Both the position numbers and the translations under genes were made by a program. A stretch of DNA of 64,000 bases from Cololabis saira (Eukaryota; Chordata; Actinopteri; Beloniformes; Belonidae), in assembly GCF_033807715.1 (NCBI RefSeq), contig NC_084599.1:27564125-27628124 (forward strand). Reading direction: 5' to 3'. Below, piece after piece: positions 1 through 11,722 of this stretch. Each line of letters opens with the position of its first letter. Within the stretch, counting starts at the first letter, position 1. The notes beneath the pieces are model-generated. The model saw only the letters and a list, made by a program, of their open reading frames with translations. It had not been told where the DNA came from and did not search any database.

Positions 1-1454
1 AAAGAAAAGGGAGGTGAAACACCAGGCGTCAGATCATTCCTCATTAGAGTGCCGTTGACGGTGCTTCCTGATGATATCATTAGGGCTTCTGGCTGGCTCA
101 GCAGACAGATTGCAGCTCGGGCCTCGCTGACAAACACAGCACCGCCGCTCGTTAACGTTTAGCCAGGAAGCATCAATATACCAGCAGCTGCCCTGGATGC
201 TTTGTAATATACTTTAACCTTCTCCATTACATGTGCACGTCGGGTGAACAATGTTGTACAAGGCTACTATCCTGGAACATTGGTCAAATAACCGTTTCAA
301 GTCTGCTGCAAATGAGACAATCGATCCTGGTTAATTATAAAGATTAGTCAAGCTTCCGCCGGTTCCATGGACAAATGGAAAAGAACATACTTTAGATCTT
401 GGGTTGTGAAGAAATACATTTACCCTTTTTTTAGAAAAGAACAGACCTCAAGCTACAGCCGTCTCCCAGTTCCCTCCACAGCTCACATCATCCCTACTGC
501 ACAGAGGGCTCTGTTCCCTGCACATATCTCATGAACCACACGAAAACGTCTACCTGCAGAGTGCAGGTGGTACAGTTTTCACTCTGGGTTTACGTGAGCT
601 TCTGATTTGGATCTGTTTGATGTGCGCTTGGAGCAGCAAATACCAGCGTGGTGGCAGGTGGGTTGGAATGTGCTCAGTCGCCGAGACCACAAAGTAAGGA
701 CTGTGTGAAGTTCAACTCCAGGTGGACGGCTCCAGAAAAATCTGCCAGCGGCTTGTCAGCGCCACTCCCTCCCATGAATTAGGTTTTTGCCTGCCAGATA
801 TGGATGATCTCCAAATTCAAACTGCTCCCAACGCTTCTAAATATGAATCTCCAAATTATATTTAACAAATGTCATTTGAGTCATCAAAACCCAACTGTCA
901 ATAGCAAATGAATACAAACAATGGCTGCTGTGAACTGTTCCTCTGGGTAATGGAGCCAGAGCAAGAAGGAAAGGGGGGGAAAAAAATGAGGCTTTGAGCA
1001 AATAGGGGGAGTTTCATTTTATTCCTCATCATCTTTGGTGGAGGAATCTCACCAGGTGGCATTATCTATATCTGCGAGCTCCTCCTGGCTTCATTACTAA
1101 TTCTAGTTATCATTTCAAAGTGACGCTGCGAGGAACACATGCAGAGTTCCTCCACTTTTAGAGTACAATTAGTTGGAGAAAAAGTTAGCCGACTTAAAAA
1201 AAAAAGTACACAGGAAAAGAAAGATGGATGAAAAAGAACAGGGCAGAAAACGAAGATGAGAGACTTAATGAAATGGTGAGCAGACAGTCTTTTTTGTTCC
1301 TTCTTTGTAGCATCTAATGAAAACAGTTTCTGAGAAGCAAACTCAAACAGGCCTTTCTTGAAGCCCCATATCTCCAGGAACAACATCAATATCTACACAC
1401 GAAACAAACTCTAGCCGTGCGCTTCTCCTCTACTGTTTTCTTTCCTCTCTCTCA

Positions 1455-1477
1455 TTTTTTTTTTTTTTTTTTTTTTT
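1455..1477. repeat. Poly-T tract
   Basis: A run of 23 T, poly-A in the PTPRS pre-mRNA sense. Confidence 0.95.
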
Positions 1478-1995
1478 AAACGTGAATGCTCTGTGTTTTG
1501 CATAATTGCACTCTGATTCCTCTGGCAGCCTGTGGCTCACCAGAGCGCATGTGGCCGGTGGCCTTTTTTCTTTTATCACAAAAAGAAGTAACACAAGGAA
1601 TGAAATAAAAGCTGTAAATTATCTTTCACGAACACAATGAAAAGCGGGAACCCAGTCTGTTCACATGCTGAGCGTTTACGGGGACATGTCTGTTGAGTCG
1701 CAGCAATTTCCAGCGTTGCTCAGGAAAAAAAAAAGAAAACAAAGCAAAAGTGTTTATCGAGTGAGTCCTACACGGGGCATGTTGGTATATCGTCCTTCTT
1801 TCCAGCTGTTAACTACTATCACAAACAAAAACGCTTCCTTCTACCACAGAAAGCTTTAGTGTGCTTGATTTAAGAGACAAAACATTAATAAAAAATACTT
1901 TTAATCCTGTTTTCCTCGCCGAGATGTGACATGGTATTAAAAACTATAGCTACAATATCAGCACAGTTTGTTTTAAAGCCAAATATATTTCTATA

Positions 1996-2012
1996 TGTGT
2001 GTGTGTGTGTGT
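1996..2012. repeat. Short GT repeat
   Basis: About eight GT units. Confidence 0.9.
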
Positions 2013-3156
2013 GAGTGAAATGTATTTTACATACAGTAGATAATTAATGTAAAATTGCATTAACTCCGTGTAGGAGTTCACGTATTAATCATTAGTTATA
2101 TAATCCAGTGGGACAGGTTTTTTAATGAATACCACTTTAATAGCAATTAGATCAATATAAGCTCAGTTAAATTAAAAAACTGATGCACAAATGTTGAAGA
2201 ATGCTGTGAGATGTTGGAAAACAAGTGTACTAGTCCAGGACTATTACCAACCCACTTACTGGATAATCGCTCTTCTGAATTATAATTCATGTTGTACTTG
2301 TTCAGAAGACAGTAGACTGGGAAAGATTTTTTCTTTGTCAACCTGAGACTTAAGGAGGATGCTCTAAGAGACTCCAAACATGAGAAAGAACTGCCAGCAC
2401 TTCAGATGAACAGACTGTTTACCTCAAACAACCCCATCTTCCACGTGGACAGGTTATTCGCCATCTCAGTCAGAGCGAGCACAAACACTCATGCCCTCCA
2501 AACTCCGCCGGTACCAACTCCTGGCTGCTGTGATGCATTTTCACTGCCTCCATCCCTTCCATAAAGCAGGCTATAATGGGGAGTGTGTCTGGAACATTAG
2601 TCCCGGCCGTGACAGCTGCCCTGGTTAACAACGGCGTGTGCTGCAGGCTGATCTGATGAGCGCCGAGGTGCCAAGGTGTAATAACGAAACGGACAGCGTG
2701 GGCAGAGTTCAACAGATACACGCTTTTGGGATGAGCGTTCTTCAGAAACCGTGAAAAGCCGTCTCAGTCAGTTTTGTTATATTTTCCTTTAACTTTTCAT
2801 TATCTGTGTTTGTAGATAGGATGTTCTGTCTTTCCACATCCTGGCCGGAGACAGACTTTTTAAACACTGCCCCGCATCTCAAATAAGAAGGAAATACATC
2901 AGACAACATGAGACCGGTGAGAGAGAGTGAGAGAAGTAGAGTGAGATGGAACAAGACAAATAACACCAGAAAGAAGTGGAGGGATGAGTTGAACAAATGG
3001 ACAAAAATGGAGAAAAAAAAACCTAGAAGGATAGATGAGGGGATAAAAGAAAAGCAAGGAGGGGCTGGCATGGATGATTAATTTCAGAAAAATGCCTGAA
3101 GCTGTGGTCTGCCCACCCCAGTTGCTGCTTTGTAGCAGCTTCACTATGTGCATACC

Positions 3157-3186
3157 GCCCCCCCGCCCCCCTCCACCCCCAAACCC
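3157..3186 (-). other. G-quadruplex-forming motif on the transcribed-sense strand
   Basis: The plus strand is C-rich. On the minus strand it reads GGGTTTGGGGGTGGAG followed by two longer G runs, meeting the usual four-run pattern with loops of 1-4 bases. It lies in intron sequence, so the pre-mRNA would carry the G-rich strand. Folding was not tested. Confidence 0.6.
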
Positions 3187-6100
3187 ATTTGTGTAATTCA
3201 ATTAGTGTGCTCCAGCAGGCCTTGATTGATTTGTTTAGGCGATCAACAAAATGGCTGGCCAAGCCTCACACTCTTTCCCTCCCTCTCGTTCCTTCTGCCT
3301 CCCACTCAGGCTCGGTGGTGGCACACTGCTCTTTTCATCATTTTAGCTCCTTTTTTCTTCACTTCATGACTCTCATTAGTCCCTCAATTTTCCTCCGCTG
3401 TCACTGCAGCTCATCCCAGCATCGCTCCTTTACACTCTCACAACAATCCAATTACATATTCAAATTAGCACCTGATATCACTGACTAGACACAAATAACA
3501 ACCTTTCTACTGCAGGAATTAAATGCTCTTAAGTGCAAAAAGAAGTGCAAAGATATAATACTTTCCAATTTATTTTTCAAAAACCCTTCTTTCTGCGTTA
3601 CTTGCAGACAAATTGTTATAAAAACATAAACACACGGTAACCAAAATGTGAGATTTCCACATAAAGTGACTCCTGTCTGATTTCGTCCTATTCTCCCTGC
3701 AAACACTTCTGAAGGTGGGAAAAAGTATGAGGTCACTGTTGTTGCATTTTCTTGTTCAATAATTCACCACCTACTCTGTTTTGGCGAGAGATCAAAACTG
3801 CAGGTGGGCCAGTCGTGTACCTGCGCCCTCTCCTTCCAAAGCGGTGCCTTTGTAATATGAGCCCAATGTAACAAAAGAAACGCATGGGCTTCGCGAAAAA
3901 TGCGTCATCTTGAAAGCGGCACATACATTTCTTAATTAAGATGTGTAAATGACCTTTAACGAGGGCACTGGTGCAACTCCATATCTGCACGCACTCCTCC
4001 ATTTTCACTTACTCTGTTAAGTATGGTGTATGTGGTTTCTTCGAAACAGATCTGAAATACAGATTCATGTTTATAGTTTGTGATGTCCCATGCCAAATGC
4101 CTCCAATCTTTGGGATCCATTTGTGAACAAAACTATGTATTTAAGTGGATACAAAAAGATTTCCCTCAAATTCTCTGAGGATTACCTGTAATTACAGTTA
4201 TTCATTCGGAACTACCTGCATTGCTCCATTTTAACTTTTTGGGACTTCTTTTTAATTATTTGCAGAAAAAGATGCATATCAAAAAAAAATAATGAGCCAG
4301 AATACAACGCAATGTGTCTTGGCTTCTTCATACTGTCTGCGAAATCTAAATGAATAAAGGAATCACACTTTTCTTTCCTGATTCAGAACTTTTTTTACTG
4401 AGGCCATGTAGTGACAACCAGTGTCACTGCACGGCAGACAAGTCTCAACTTGCCGTTGCCCCTCTGTCTCTTTTCTTTTGTCTGCATCCTGGCTGTCACT
4501 GTGGCAACGCTTCGTCACCGCCCCAAGGTCATTTTAGTGTGATCACACCAGCATGGGGCTCCACATATGATGCCATTCTTGTCAGAGTCCATCTGCTGGC
4601 TTGTAACGCTCCTCTGAAATGGGTAATGACGGAGGTAGGGAGTCAGACTACCTTTGCACCTGTCGTTTACCTCAAGGCTGGCACCTGTGTGGTTTTACGT
4701 GGAAGAAAAATGAATTCCGCTTTTACGTTTTCGGGATCTCCTCCAACACAAAGTGGCATTAAACGCCAAAATGAACAAGCAGTAGTACAACGTGTTCCTT
4801 CTTACAGACAACACGAGTCAGCTGTAGTTAAACAAACATATCCACGAGCATGAACATGTGACCGTACCAATGCACCAACGCCTACACAATCTGCTTTCTG
4901 CAAACCCTCCTAATGGAAAGTCCATGCGAGCAGGGGGTAATGTGGTGGGGAGGAACCATATTTATTGTTTCAAGTGCTTATCTAATTATGCAAATGAAAA
5001 AGTTCATAAGTAACATTTGATTTTGTTCTTCACACTATGATTTATGAGCCTCTCTTAATTAAACTAAAGAGATGAGGGACTGGTCTGGTGGTGTCTTTCC
5101 GAAGTGAGAGCTTTAATGGAGTGAAGGGTTTGAAATTTGGTCGAGAAACTCATGATGTTAATGAATGGTTGAGGATGGAGGACGTTAACCTTACTGGAGT
5201 GGCGTTACTGTCAGACTGAATCACTTTCTGCGCTGCAGCACATTCAATCACCTTGAACACTTGAGCCACCCTGTCAAACTGAGATATGCACTTACCTGGT
5301 CAGCCTGTGGAACAAAAGGATTGCACAACAAATTAAAAACATTACAGTGAATGGCCTGCAAGCAAACATTTCAGCAAAGGAAGCCTGATGGATAATTAGG
5401 ATTGACAGATAAACTGTTGGGAAAATGAAAGAAGAAATTAGAACGATCTCTGTCATTCTGGCCCTTCATTTCATCCTCACACATTCTAGAAACAGAATTC
5501 TTTTTTTTTTCTTTTATAAAAATAGTGAGCATGTTGCTGTTTCTTTAAAAGAAAGCCAGTGCACCAAGAAGCTTTCCCAGGTCTGCCTCTGCAAGCTGCT
5601 GTATGGCAGAGTGAAGGGAATGAAATCAAATGTAATTTATGCCAGCTTCTCCCCCTAATGTACCAACCCCAGCTATGAGGGAGATGCATTAACATATATG
5701 AAATGACTGGAGCCCTGGTGGTGAACAGAGAGATCAAAGCGGAGACGGAGAGGAAAAAGGGGGATTCCTGACATTTTCTAAAACAGTTCCAGGCAGAAAA
5801 CCTTGTGGTCAACATTTAGGGACACAATCAATAGTCTGTAATTTCCCCAATTGTGAGCCCACATCTGTGCACCCCCCCCACCCATCTTAATCATGTATCA
5901 AGGTGTTTGCAACACTTTGTGAATTTCTCAGTAGTTTCCTGACGTCGCTGATGTGGAGGAAATAATGGGAAGGCACATCACGGAATGTAAGAAGAGCACA
6001 TTGACAATGACATGAGAGTGAAACACATAAGACCACTTTCACAAAACGAGGACAGAGAACACAGAACGAACACAGATGAGATATTAAGGTTAGTAGAAGA

Positions 6101-6256
6101 AGAGGGAATTTTGGAATACTATTAAAGTCCTTCTGTAATTTCTCTTATTTAGTCACTTGGGAGGAATCGAGGGTGGTGATCGTTGGTTATGTCTGATTAT
6201 GTGTGAGTTAAAAAGTATTTTTGTCGCGTTTTTATTGTGATTGATATTCATCTTAC

Positions 6257-6274
6257 CTCGGATCGGGGTACCCT
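6257..6274 (-). CDS. ptprs: PTPRS microexon, 18 nt: meA second part (E-G-T-P-I-R)
   Basis: The exon is AGGGTACCCCGATCCGAG, between acceptor TGTGTCTCCTCCAG and donor GTAAGATG. In phase 1 it reads Glu-Gly-Thr-Pro-Ile-Arg and leaves G for the next exon, where the family continues Gly-Ala-Leu-Gln. It matches GGTPIR of PTPRD and ESTPIR of PTPRS as I remember them. With the 9-nt microexon 5.4 kb upstream it makes a nine-residue insert; used alone it would make a six-residue insert. In type IIa receptors this meA insert changes Ig2 geometry and selects trans-synaptic partners such as Slitrk proteins, IL1RAPL1 and TrkC. The next constitutive exon (GALQIES...) was searched for in 1-6256 and is not there. 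Confidence 0.87.
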
Positions 6275-7019
6275 CTGGAGGAGACACAAAAACGAAGACA
6301 CATCATCAGTTCAGTTCTGGGTTAGTGTTAGTAGTAAAGGTATTTGGGTTGGAAGGTTCACGGTAACTAGATTACCAAACCATTGGGTTGTCTCTTACTG
6401 AGACAGGGACTTTTCCATTGGAAGAAAAGAAGAAAAAAAAAGCAAATTAAACAGAAAACAAAGCCTTTCATTGCTGGTATCACAAAGATAATTGCTTCCT
6501 TTGTGGTTTTTACAGTTAGCGGTGTGTTTTGGCTCATGGATCTTTTTCTCCCCCTCCTCGCCGTTGATACTCCGTGACGTGTAATGCTTCGGTAGACTTA
6601 AGGAAGCCTGATTCCTTAGTATTTTATCATTGTTGCAATTCCAGGCGTTAAGCAGAGCATGAGCGGTTTGGTTTTTATAAGCGAACATGGAATACCTGGA
6701 GCCGAAAGGCCTTCTGTGACTAATGGACCTTGAATAAGAGGTCAGTAAAACTGTTCGCAGCGCCACTACTTGTACCAGGTATCCAGATAAGTATTAAACT
6801 TTTTGTGGGGGGAATGGATTTTCCATTGCACGAGCGTTTCAGGGTGTACCTTTAGGCAACAAAAGTGAAATCTTACAGACTGAAGTTCTTATTTATCCAA
6901 CAAGTATAATAAACCTGTTTAGCTGTGACAGATGCTCTTTACCTCAAGGTTCATCCCTTCTCCCCAGTCATTCAATCTCCCAGCTCTTTCCATTGTCTCA
7001 TTTCGCAGGGAGTTGTATG

Positions 7020-7108
7020 TTTCCTCTTTGTTGTTTATTGTAAGTATGTATTATGTTTCGTGCTTGACTGCAAGCCAAATGCCCCATTAGGGACAATAAA
7101 ATATTGAG
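7020..7108 (+). repeat. Possible retrotransposon 3' end
   Basis: CCCCATTAGGGACAATAAAA resembles the CCCCTTGGGGATCAATAAAG phrase at the end of many fish non-LTR elements. It is short and diverged, so the call is tentative. Confidence 0.35.
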
Positions 7109-8700
7109 TTTTTCCAGTTCTAGGGCTCGTGAGCTTTTCTAAATGCATTCTGAACTGTTGCGTTGTAATATATATCCCTTAGGGCTGAGCTTTGGGTTTG
7201 ATAGGGGGGACAGCTTACTATCAGCCCCTTCAAATTCACATTAAACTGTCTTTCTGCTCTTTGACATTATTGTTCCCCCTTTTTGTCCTTGTTTGACTTC
7301 AATTTATTTTATCTCCTTCAGGTTTCTGGGTTTTGTGTGTACATCTCCCACAGCTTCTAACTCAATCCTGCCTCTTAGTCGCCTATTTTAAATCTAACAG
7401 TGACTTAAACCCAACATGTGCCCTTAAGATAACCAGTAGAATGGCATCAGCTCAGGAGAGGTGCACTATTTGCCATACGCAACACGAACGGTCAAGGGAA
7501 AGCATCGTCTATTGAGTTTAACTGTATAGTTCTGGTTCTTCTACATGCTAAATGATTTTCCACGTTATTTATATCCAGATATTATTTCCCACTCAATCTT
7601 GACTAATTAAATCTTAAAATCTGCTTTAATAAAGATGATCAAGGTATCACAACAGTGACAGTTTACTCATAAATGTGAAATAATTGAATGAGGCGTTGCA
7701 TCAACAAAGCTGTCGGTAACACAAAGACAGCTGTTCTGCTGTTGGATAGCCTTGCTGATGTGACACGGTCAGTTAAAATGCTCTGCTTCATTACAATTGT
7801 TACTGACGGGTCTAATAAGTCATGGAATAGACCCAAGTATGGGCAGCAGACTGATGTTTAAGGGCACCTCTCCATCGGCTTCTGGCTCAGGACAATGGAG
7901 AGGAAGCATACGCCCGAGAATGGTGTTGGACGCCGACAGACTTTACAGGCAGAACTGGAAGGAGGTGGGACACTGGGACATATCAAGTGTAAAGCGGCGC
8001 CTGCAATTTCCATATTCTTTGCAGTACAGTAAAGTGATTTGGGTGGCTTCTGGAGGGGATGGAACTTTCCATGCCTTCTGGTTACATTGTTATTGCAATT
8101 CTGCACATGTGAGGAGTCCTTTGTGATGCCAGCAATCAAGGATCCTGTCACTGGGGGCAAGGTTCTGCCTGGTTTACATTGGCTTTTAAATTTATGTTAT
8201 TTTATGAAGAGCTTATGTTTTACGCTTTGCTTTGCTTGTGTTTAAGTGAATAAATACATTGTAATAGAAGTTTTTAATAGTATAATAACCACACTTTACA
8301 TACAAACTATTTACTTTAATGTTGAAAAAGTCAACATTTTATAAAATGATTAATCACTGTTCGGATCATTGTATAAAACATTCAAGTGATAAGAAGTCAT
8401 TTATTTTCCCATTTATTAAAATGTTTTAATATCAATATGCCCTAAAAAGAAGCATTTAGCAACTATGAATGGTGTAGGGTCCACAGATGTACCTATTTCA
8501 GTGAAAGATAAGGATTATTAACAAACCAGGCAAAACCAAAGTGACATATTAATAATTTCTGTTAATAGTAAGTCACAGAATCGTGGGTAAATCACAAGAC
8601 AAAGGGACAACAGGGCTCTGGGAAGGTGACAGTGTTATAGAGTTAGAGTTTTATTAGAGGCTGCAGGAAGCTGGTTTACTCGGCTTTAGCTGAGATGAAT

Positions 8701-8784
8701 TTAGTTGGGGGTTAAGAGGTTATCGGTTAGAAGTTAGAGGTTGAGGTTAAAGTTAGTTTAAGGTTAGAGTAAGGTTAAGGTTAA
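8701..8784. repeat. Degenerate GGTTA/GTTAGA-rich low-complexity repeat
   Basis: Irregular units GGTTAA, GTTAGA and AGGTTAG recur without a fixed period. This resembles decayed telomere-like or simple repeat DNA. Confidence 0.65.
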
Positions 8785-8925
8785 TAAAGCGGGTTTTTAA
8801 CAGGGGAGTGCGGTCACAAGGACCTCATAAAGAAAAGAGTGACATAAGAGAGGCAATAAAATGAAAAAGACATGAGAAGAATAAAGTGGCAAAGAGTTCA
8901 GTGCAAAGGTTCGGAGGAAATATTA

Positions 8926-8931
8926 AAGAAG

Positions 8932-8961
<30 letters not shown>
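8926..8961. repeat. (AAG)12 microsatellite
   Basis: Twelve perfect AAG units. Confidence 0.97.
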
Positions 8962-8962
<1 letters not shown>

Positions 8963-10546
8963 TAGTCTGCTTTAATTACGATGAGGGAGATTATGCAGTA
9001 AAGATTTGTTAAAACTTTTCATTTTTAATAATGAAGTTTTAATAATTGAGGCACATGAAAAGATAAGATAAGGCTTGGCCAGTGAAGACCAGACGTCCAG
9101 GGGCGAGCTGTTATTCAATTTCTATGACAAATCCACCTGTATTAGGTGCTTGTAACCTCACGGCCATAAGCCTCCCTTCTAAGCTTTGGTCATCCAGGGG
9201 TTGATCAGATTAGGTGACAATGACCTAAATATATCTCAACATGCTACCGTCCTTCTCACGTTATCAAATGTGGCATTAGATTTTCCCCCAGAACACCAAG
9301 CTGTTTTGGTCAACAACCTTCTGAATATATTAAAAAATATCATTGGAGGTTATAGTTTAGCCAGAGGCGGTCTGGCAGAGACATTGCACATCTGCATGGG
9401 AGGGGAATGGGGGTTGCGTGATTGGCTGAGTGTCAAAGTCAGACCACCCTCCAGAGGGCTTCTGGCTGACCTTCTCGTCTCTACATGCCCCCCACCCCCC
9501 AGGATCCTTGTGATATCGCAGCAGGTCTCAGGGAAAGAGAGGAAAAAACATCCCTATTGTTGCCACATCTGCAGAGATACCTGACTCTCTCCCTACAGCG
9601 GCTTAGGGAGATGGTCAAAACTCGCATTCCCAACATGCAAGTTTTTTTTTTTTTCATCCAGATTAAGTGTGACCGGACTCAGCGTGAGTCACACATGAGC
9701 ACAAATCTGCGAGTAAAAGAGACCCATGTATTCTCAGATCATGATTTTAAACCTTTTTATTAAAAAAAAAGGACCTTAATCTTTATGAATACTCCTCCCT
9801 ATCCTCTCACCGTCACTGTGTCCTGTGGTTAATCTGTTCTGGCTGACAAGGCCAGTGAGGGCCTGGGGTCTGCAGCCATGGGAACTCAGGGAGAAATGTC
9901 AGGCTCACTACACATCTCTAAAGGAGCTCTTCAGGGGACCTTGATGCAAATATCACTGACCCTCCGGCACAGCGTGCTCATGAACATAAGGAACCTGTCT
10001 GCCAGCTATTCAGCCACGTCCCAAACAACATCTAACATAATGAAACTTGTTAGCGTGATGCTATTTCTTTTTGTTTCCAGTTACTCCACAGGATGCACAA
10101 CACCCGCGATTACCTGCCGCCATCACTGGACCAAAGTCAAACAAAATAGATGTGGAAGTTTGAAAGTTTTGAAGTTTCTTGAACCCAGATTTGCCTGTCC
10201 AGTTCAAATGTTCCAAGTTTCCTTCCCACATCTCAGTCTTCTGTATTCCACCATCAGGATCCAACAGATTATGAGTTACCTCCTGAGGCTTGAGAGCGCC
10301 TGATGTAAAAGACAACTCAGTGGGGCCCTGGAAACTGTCAACACCAATCTGGTGGACATAAAACCCCTGAAATATAATATGAATTTGTTAGGCCAGCTCT
10401 CCAACGCTTTATTACACAGGTGTTGATACTAAAACCAGGTGACCCAAGATAGCTGCTAGACGTTCAGGGATAGAAGGATATTGCACAGGCTTTTTTCTCA
10501 TCAGCATAAATTCTGCCTAGGTACTGAATTTTCTAGCAAAACCATG

Positions 10547-10568
10547 AAAAAAAAAAAAAAAAAAAAAA
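10547..10568. repeat. Poly-A tract
   Basis: A run of 22 A. Confidence 0.95.
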
Positions 10569-11713
10569 GGCTGCACCACAAAACTCACATTACCTTGCAA
10601 GAGGCATATTGAAATAAGAGAAAGTAATTTCCTATATCCTCCTATAGGCAAATATAGTTTGAAATGTAAGTAAAATATACAAAGCTCGAAGAGGCCGGCT
10701 ATGTTTTTGCAAGTCGTTCCAAAAGCCAGCAGGGGAGCGAGATTTGGAAATGTCGGGTGTGGGCCAAACCGGCGTTGGAAAAAAAAAATTATATATTTGG
10801 CCAAGAGCAGCAAGGTGACCCAGTCTGACTGGGATTGGAAGGTGTGGGTATAAAGTGGTCCTGCCGCGGCCTTCACCTGGAAATAAACTACAAGCTCTTT
10901 CTGCTGCTGTTATTCTGAACATTTCAAGGGTGTTTTTTAGGACTTTGAAGCTTTTATTGGGAGAAATTCATTTCAGCTGTTTAAAATCTGAATAAATATA
11001 TAAAAGAAGAAGAAAAAAAAATGCTGGAGAAATGTGTTTATACCTCACAATGCCCCACCAAGAAACAGAAATGAGCTGTGACTGCACAAAAATGAATACT
11101 TTGGATTTAAAACAGAGTCCAATTATTTCCTCAAAGCCTACCGTCTTCTAATACAGCAGAGAAAAAGCTTAAAGGACATGGAGAGTGCAGCCGTGGAGCA
11201 TAACAGAATAATATGGACAGGGAGAGTAAATAAAGCAACATTTATTTCAAAGGTAACCTTAGGGACCCCTATAATCAATCTGCCACAAACTACATGAAGG
11301 CTGTTTGAACTGTGTGAGTTTGTAAGACCTATTATGCAAATTAGAATTAATAAGGAGGATAGTGCCTCAAAAGAAAAAAACATCCACATGTAACTGAAAA
11401 CTGTCCTACGAAAGGTGGCCCGCGGTGCCTCCTTAACTCGTACAGCGTCTCTTTGGTGTCAGTTCCAGAGCGCCGCAGGGGAAGAACATAAAGTTGAAGT
11501 TGATAGGTGAAGAGTCTGGGCAAAGCAAGGTAAAAAGTTGAGACGAAATAGAAGAAGGAGATAGGAAATGAATGGAAAAAGAGGACAAGGCTGGGGTAAG
11601 GGTGGGGGTGGGGTGGAGGGAGGGCAAGGGATTCATGCATTTTGGAAAGTAGTTTATATATGCCATCTGCTTCAAGGACAGGGTTTGCTTGATGAGCTTT
11701 GCATGACACTTAC

Positions 11714-11722
11714 CAAACGTTT
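11714..11722 (-). CDS. ptprs: PTPRS microexon, 9 nt: meA first part (E-T-F)
   Basis: The exon is AAACGTTTG, between acceptor TTGTCATTTTCAG and donor GTAAGTGT. With the G left over from the Ig2 exon it reads GAA ACG TTT (Glu-Thr-Phe) and leaves one base for the next exon. Its length is a multiple of three, so it can be skipped or included without a frame change. In mammalian PTPRS the meA insert as I recall it begins ETF at exactly this point of Ig2, and PTPRD has ESI. The donor is very strong, and a TGC motif sits about 16-18 nt upstream of the exon (TTGCTTTGTCA), the kind of motif used by the neuronal splicing factor SRRM4. Nine bases alone could match by chance; phase, residues, splice signals and position together make it convincing. 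Confidence 0.82.

Larger units (their letters stand above)
1..6256 (-). other. ptprs: PTPRS intron left of the 18-nt microexon (incomplete)
   Basis: Donor GTAAGATG is at 6256 and no acceptor is reached before the window edge. No coding exon was recognised on either strand. It contains a poly-T tract, a short GT run, a G-rich (minus strand) run near 3157-3186, and an octamer-type ATGCAAAT site near 4990. Otherwise nothing specific is seen. Confidence 0.7.
6275..11713 (-). other. ptprs: PTPRS intron between the two meA microexons
   Basis: The intron is 5.4 kb, from GTAAGTGT at 11713 to TCTCCTCCAG at 6275. It contains a possible retrotransposon tail near 7020-7108, a GTTAG-rich low-complexity stretch (8701-8784), an (AAG)12 microsatellite and a poly-A tract at 10547-10568. 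No additional exon was recognised. Confidence 0.75.

Noticed and set aside
4350..4853. 167-codon open frame on the plus strand
   Set aside because: It resembles no family I know, has no splice context, and lies in an intron of the opposite-strand gene. This length is expected by chance in 64 kb.
1..6256. Possible second half of Ig2 (GALQIES... exon)
   Set aside because: Looked for on the minus strand by its expected residues and splice context; not found, so it must lie left of the window.
8701..8784. Interstitial telomere array
   Set aside because: The units are irregular GGTTA/GTTAGA words and not TTAGGG repeats.
9186..9584. 132-codon plus-strand frame with a helical-looking start
   Set aside because: No recognisable domain; the second half is low-similarity, proline-rich chance sequence. 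No exon boundaries support it.
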